NCBI GenBank assembly: GCA_047972415.1
Contig: JBKEAN010000111.1
Location: 1 to 8,597 of the forward strand
DNA: 8,597 nt
Direction of reading: 5' to 3'
From: Mangrovibacterium sp047972415
GTDB lineage: Bacteria > Bacteroidota > Bacteroidia > Bacteroidales > Prolixibacteraceae
This document shows, piece by piece, positions 5,555-8,597 of this stretch. The notes under the pieces were generated by a model. That model saw only the letters and a list, made by a program, of their open reading frames with translations. It made no database searches and was not told where the DNA came from. How positions within the stretch are numbered: the first letter of the stretch is position 1; the number at the start of each line of letters is the position of its first letter. A program made the translations under genes and the position numbers.

Positions 5555-7345
5555 TTAAATAGCTTCTGTTATTTTCTTTAAAAAGGCTTTTTCAATGGGG
5601 CTAAGTGCAGGCAAAAGTTCGTTATAACAACGCTGATGGTAATAGTTTAACCAAGCTATTTCCCATTCGTACAGCAAGCTTTTATCAATCAGTCTGGTAT
5701 CAATGGGGCAAAGGGTAAGCGTTTCAAACTGAAGGAAGCGGCCGTAGGCATTAGTTTGCCACTCGGTACAGGCAATTAGGTTTTCGGTACGGATTCCCCA
5801 GTGGCCCTCGCGGTAAAAGGCCGGCTCGTCAGAAAGTACCATTCCGGGTTCAATTACACGGTTGTTGTACTCCTGGCGTATGCTCATAGGGCCTTCGTGT
5901 ACATTCAGAAAGAAGCCAACACCGTGCCCTGTGCCGTGCCCGTAATTGCGCCCGTGTTGCCACATCGCATGGCGGGCAACCAAATCGAGGTTACTACCGA
6001 TGGTGTTTGCGGGGAACTTTAAATCGGCTAAACCAATAGTTCCTTTCAGTGCCAAGGTGAAGTCTTCTTTTGCCAGCGCATTGGGTTTGCCTAAACAAAT
6101 GGTTCGGGTAATATCGGTTGTTCCTTCGAGGTATTGCCCACCCGAATCGACGAGTAAAATACCGTCGGTTCCAATTTCGGCTGCGGTTTCGGGCGTAACC
6201 GAGCGGTGAACTACCGCACCATTTGCGTTGTAACCCACAATGGCGTGAAAGCTGCTTCCCATAAAATGTTCCTGCCCTGCCCTGTATTCTTCAAGTTTTA
6301 ACAGTACATCGTATTCGTTAAAGGTAGTTTTGCCTGTATTTTGTTCGAGCCAAAACAAAAATTTTACCATTGCTACGCCATCTTTTTGCATAGCTATTTT
6401 TATCATTTCCAGCTCGTGCGGCGTTTTTATTGCTTTAAGTACTGCCGCTGCCGAAAGCTGTTTTAGTTTTTTTGTTGTCGGTGAAATGGCTTCGTTTAAT
6501 GCCTGGTTGGTTCTGTCTGGATCGAAAAGAATGGTGCCTTCTAACCGGTTTAAATCGGTATAAATAGCAGGGTAATCTTTTAGTTCAACCCCTTCGGCCT
6601 TTAATTTATTGGCTAGTGTAGCAGGTATTTTTTGTTGATTCAGGTAAAGCGTTGCCGAGCTTTGGCCAATTAGCGCAAACGATACAAATACCGGGTTGTA
6701 CGAAATATCGTTTCCGCGCAGGTTAAATACCCAGGCAATATCGTCGAGTGCGCCAAGTAAAATTGTTTGGGCACCGGCCATCTTTATTTCGTGGCGGAGT
6801 AAATTAATTTTCGCCGAACGGCTTTGCCCGGTATAGCATAGCTCGTGTTCGAAAACAGGGCTGGTTGGCAACTCCGGCCGGTTGGTCCAAACTTTTTCCA
6901 TTAAATCGCCGCAGTTTTGCAGGTTTAGGTTGAAGTCCGAAAATGAAGCCTTCAACTGTTGAAACTGGTTTACCGACAGGCAAGCCGTATCGGTTCCTAC
7001 GGTGCGCCCTTCCTGCAAAACCGAATTTAACCATTCGGCTACATCGGGTGTACCTTCAACCCGTAGTTTCATTAGGCGGATTCCGGTTTCCATCAGTTGT
7101 TCGTTTGCCTGCAAAAAGTAGCGCGAATCGGTCCATAGGGCAGCTTCGTTAGCGGTTACTAGCATAAAACCAGCCGAACCGGTAAAGCCGCTTATGTAGC
7201 TGCGTACCTGCCAGTAAGCGGGTAAGTATTCGCTCAGGTGCGGATCGGTGCCCGAAAGGTACCAGGCATCTAACCCAAGTTGTTTCATTTTAGAACGAAG
7301 TTTTGCCAGGCGTTGTGTAATTATTGTGTTCATACTTAGTTTCAT
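5555..7345 (-). CDS. Xaa-Pro aminopeptidase (M24B, three-domain aminopeptidase P)
   Basis: This 596-aa metallopeptidase removes N-terminal residues that precede proline and is probably cytoplasmic, since no signal peptide is seen. Two creatinase-like N-terminal domains cover about residues 8-150 and 160-300. The pitta-bread M24 catalytic domain is about 310-530, and a C-terminal extension runs to 596. The five dinuclear-metal ligands are all present: Asp400 (LLVDSGG), Asp411 (TTDITRT), His474 (HGTGHGVG), Glu507 (SDEPAFY) and Glu521 (IRTENL). The length and domain plan resemble the larger, eukaryotic-like aminopeptidase P rather than E. coli PepP (about 440 aa), so I give no gene symbol. The ATG at 7345 forms an ATGA overlap with the Nudix stop, indicating translational coupling. 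An ATG at 7333 (MNTIITQRL) is a plausible alternative. Peptide turnover is the likely role. Confidence 0.95.
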   Translation of the reverse strand: MKLSMNTIITQRLAKLRSKMKQLGLDAWYLSGTDPHLSEYLPAYWQVRSYISGFTGSAGFMLVTANEAALWTDSRYFLQANEQLMETGIRLMKLRVEGTPDVAEWLNSVLQEGRTVGTDTACLSVNQFQQLKASFSDFNLNLQNCGDLMEKVWTNRPELPTSPVFEHELCYTGQSRSAKINLLRHEIKMAGAQTILLGALDDIAWVFNLRGNDISYNPVFVSFALIGQSSATLYLNQQKIPATLANKLKAEGVELKDYPAIYTDLNRLEGTILFDPDRTNQALNEAISPTTKKLKQLSAAAVLKAIKTPHELEMIKIAMQKDGVAMVKFLFWLEQNTGKTTFNEYDVLLKLEEYRAGQEHFMGSSFHAIVGYNANGAVVHRSVTPETAAEIGTDGILLVDSGGQYLEGTTDITRTICLGKPNALAKEDFTLALKGTIGLADLKFPANTIGSNLDLVARHAMWQHGRNYGHGTGHGVGFFLNVHEGPMSIRQEYNNRVIEPGMVLSDEPAFYREGHWGIRTENLIACTEWQTNAYGRFLQFETLTLCPIDTRLIDKSLLYEWEIAWLNYYHQRCYNELLPALSPIEKAFLKKITEAI

Positions 7346-7875
7346 TTTTTTGGTTGTTGCAAAAGGCGGATGGTAGCCTGCATGGAGCGAAACTGAATAT
7401 CGTCTATATTAATTTCCCGAACTGGCCAAAATTCAATACCAGCTACATCATCCTGCGGTTTCAGCTTGTCGAGCGATTTCAACTTAATAATAAAGGTAGA
7501 ATCGAGCGTATGTACAATCATGTCCGAGAACTCGTATTGGTTCGGAAAGGTGCCGAAATAACTGATTTCTGACACTTCGGCACCCAACTCTTCGTACAGT
7601 TCGCGTTTTATGGCTTCCTCGGCCGACTCGTTGTATTCCACAAACCCGCCCGGCAAATCAAGCTTACCCTTGTGCGGGTGAATGCCACGGCGGGTCAGCA
7701 TCAACCGGCCTTCGGCATCAAAAATAAGGGCACTGGCTGCTGCCGCCGTATTAAAAAAATAATTGAACGAGCAATTGGCGCAGCGTTTTGACCGGGGCCC
7801 CGTTGTTTCGAAACCGGGTGAGCCGCATTTGGGGCAAAAGGCAAAAATATCGACGGGATGTTTTCGGGTATTCAT
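7342..7875 (-). CDS. Nudix hydrolase with N-terminal zinc ribbon
   Basis: This 177-aa enzyme should hydrolyse a nucleoside diphosphate linked to another moiety. The Nudix box occupies residues 77-99: Gly77, Glu83, then RELYEELGA (91-99), with the metal-binding glutamates intact. The N-terminus carries two CxxC pairs (Cys14/Cys17 and Cys32/Cys35) that form a zinc ribbon like that of NudC-type NADH pyrophosphatases. The protein is shorter than NudC (about 257 aa) and lacks its N-terminal domain. Substrate cannot be fixed from sequence: an NADH- or ADP-ribose-type dinucleotide is possible. It is the first gene of a two-gene unit, and its TGA overlaps the aminopeptidase ATG by four bases. The start at 7875 (MNTRKHPVDIFAFCPKCG) keeps the zinc ribbon complete. 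Confidence 0.92.
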   Translation of the reverse strand: MNTRKHPVDIFAFCPKCGSPGFETTGPRSKRCANCSFNYFFNTAAAASALIFDAEGRLMLTRRGIHPHKGKLDLPGGFVEYNESAEEAIKRELYEELGAEVSEISYFGTFPNQYEFSDMIVHTLDSTFIIKLKSLDKLKPQDDVAGIEFWPVREINIDDIQFRSMQATIRLLQQPKK

Positions 7876-7899
7876 ACTAACAGATTAAATGGAACGGGT

Positions 7900-7928
7900 A
7901 CCTGGTTTTAATGATACGTGCCCCAGGT
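7900..7928. repeat. Inverted repeat in the leader of the Nudix gene
   Basis: ACCTGG (7900-7905) and CCAGGT (7923-7928) are perfect inverted copies 17 bases apart, 25 bases upstream of the Nudix ATG and downstream of its candidate promoter. The spacing could suit an operator or an RNA stem in the leader. Arms of six bases can arise by chance. Confidence 0.25.
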
Positions 7929-7950
7929 TAAAAATTGAAGGGGACACTGG

Positions 7951-7979
7951 AAAAAGTAAATGTTTACAAATTGCACAAA
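7951..7979 (-). promoter_or_regulatory. Candidate promoter of the Nudix-aminopeptidase operon
   Basis: On the minus strand TACTTTTT (plus 7951-7958) matches TAnnTTTG at all but the last base. TTTG (plus 7976-7979) lies 17 bases upstream. The leader would be about 70 bases and would include the inverted repeat at 7900-7928. The match is imperfect. Confidence 0.35.
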
Positions 7980-8056
7980 TTATACGAAATAATTCATACA
8001 TCTAATTATTACCTTATAAAAGCGCATGTTTTTATAAGTGGCGTAATAAGGGTAAT
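7978..8056. repeat. Cluster of AT-rich inverted repeats between the esterase and Nudix genes
   Basis: Three inverted repeats lie close together. AATTAT (7978-7983) pairs with ATAATT (7989-7994). CTTATAAAA (8013-8021) pairs perfectly over nine bases with TTTTATAAG (8030-8038) across an 8-base GC-rich loop. ATTACCTTAT (8008-8017) can instead pair with 8046-8056, allowing one extra G, so the last two structures exclude each other. No T tract follows in either direction. The remaining part of the 279-bp gap (7876-8154) shows no gene. Confidence 0.4.
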
Positions 8057-8154
8057 TGGTAAACTTTTACGATTGCTGCTTGCTGAATGATAATTTGTAA
8101 ATAAGCCAAAGTTGTTGCTTCGTTATTACAATTTAAAAGTACCGTGAATCAATG

Positions 8155-8597
8155 TCAGTCAATAACTTTCATCGATTTCATCCACTGCACAAACAGATTT
8201 GGCCACTGTTCAACGGGCAATCCGTTTTTTCGCATACCAAAGCCATGTCCACCCTTGGTAAAAATGTGCATTTCGGCGGGTACATTATATTTCTTCATGG
8301 CCTGGTAAAAACGGATTGAGTTTTCGGGTACTACACCGCGGTCATCGTCGGCCAAAACCATAAAGGCGGGCGGTGTGTCTGCGCTTACGTGCATTTCGTT
8401 CGAGAATGGTTGGGCCAATTTCCAGTCGTTGGTCTCGCCAATCAGGTTCTTGCGCGAACCCATGTGCCCAATCTCTTCATCCATGCTGATAACCGGGTAA
8501 AGCAGTAACATGAAGTCGGGCCGGCAACTGAGGCGTTGAGTCGGGGCGGTGGCTTCGGGACTACCGGCGTCGAAATGGGTCCCGGCAGTTGATGCCA
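8155..8597 (-). CDS. Alpha/beta-hydrolase esterase (BD-FAE/acetyl-xylan-esterase type), partial
   Basis: The C-terminal part (147 codons, cut by the right edge) of an alpha/beta-hydrolase is present. The frame stays open from the window edge through ASTAGTHFDAGSPEA, LSCRPDFMLLLYPVISM, the acid-bearing strand PPAFMVLADDDRGVVPENS and the catalytic-histidine segment KGGHGFGM, ending WPNLFVQWMKSMKVID. The nucleophile elbow GxSxGG should lie just outside the window, since ASTAGTHFDAG normally follows it. Relatives are esterases that de-acylate polysaccharides or small esters. Many are secreted or periplasmic and sit in carbohydrate-use clusters, but the N-terminus and any signal peptide are not visible here. 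The ATG at 8511 is internal and should not be taken as a start. No terminator was found after the TGA at 8155-8157. Confidence 0.85.
   Translation of the reverse strand, partial: ASTAGTHFDAGSPEATAPTQRLSCRPDFMLLLYPVISMDEEIGHMGSRKNLIGETNDWKLAQPFSNEMHVSADTPPAFMVLADDDRGVVPENSIRFYQAMKKYNVPAEMHIFTKGGHGFGMRKNGLPVEQWPNLFVQWMKSMKVID

Noticed and set aside
7876..8154. Small coding genes in the esterase-Nudix spacer
   Set aside because: Open frames there are very short and lack a plausible start context or protein pattern.

Overview
The window looks like a chromosomal housekeeping segment from a Bacteroidota bacterium. A member of the Bacteroidales/Marinilabiliales (Prolixibacteraceae-like) is my best guess, by inference only. 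Three things support the phylum. The RpoD-type sigma factor is short (288 aa), lacks region 1.1 and starts MRQLKITK. Rho begins MYDIIEL and carries a long low-complexity insert between its N-terminal and RNA-binding domains. Several genes are preceded by the Bacteroidota -7 element TAnnTTTG, and purine-rich Shine-Dalgarno sites are absent.

Left part (1-1640). A tRNA-Arg(ACG) gene with its own promoter lies on the minus strand. Upstream of it, on the same strand, is an overlapping two-gene unit: a conserved protein of unknown function (257 aa) followed by an MTH1187/YkoF-type thiamine-binding protein (98 aa). On the plus strand sits a very small gene resembling the FeoB-associated Cys-rich membrane proteins. 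An in-frame TAG separates its membrane helix from its cysteine tail. This is the oddest item in the window.

Centre (1639-5555). rpe (ribulose-phosphate 3-epimerase) and rpoD lie on the minus strand, and rho lies divergently on the plus strand. The rpoD-rho intergenic region is 410 bp and holds candidate promoters for both genes and a 13-bp palindrome. Thus a sigma factor (initiation) and the termination factor are transcribed away from each other. rho ends at a strong hairpin with A and T tracts on its two sides. A second, palindromic hairpin beside it serves the convergent minus-strand gene.

Right part (5555-8597). On the minus strand, a zinc-ribbon Nudix hydrolase and a three-domain M24 aminopeptidase P overlap by ATGA and are probably translationally coupled. 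A 279-bp AT-rich spacer with several inverted repeats follows. The window ends inside the C-terminal third of an alpha/beta-hydrolase esterase (BD-FAE/acetyl-xylan-esterase type) that runs off the right edge.

I found no insertion sequence, CRISPR array, phage or defence gene. Most of the window is ordinary core genome. The points worth a second look are the interrupted Cys-rich membrane gene, the disordered insert in Rho, the RpoD region 4, the unknown gene paired with the thiamine-binding protein, and the inverted repeats.
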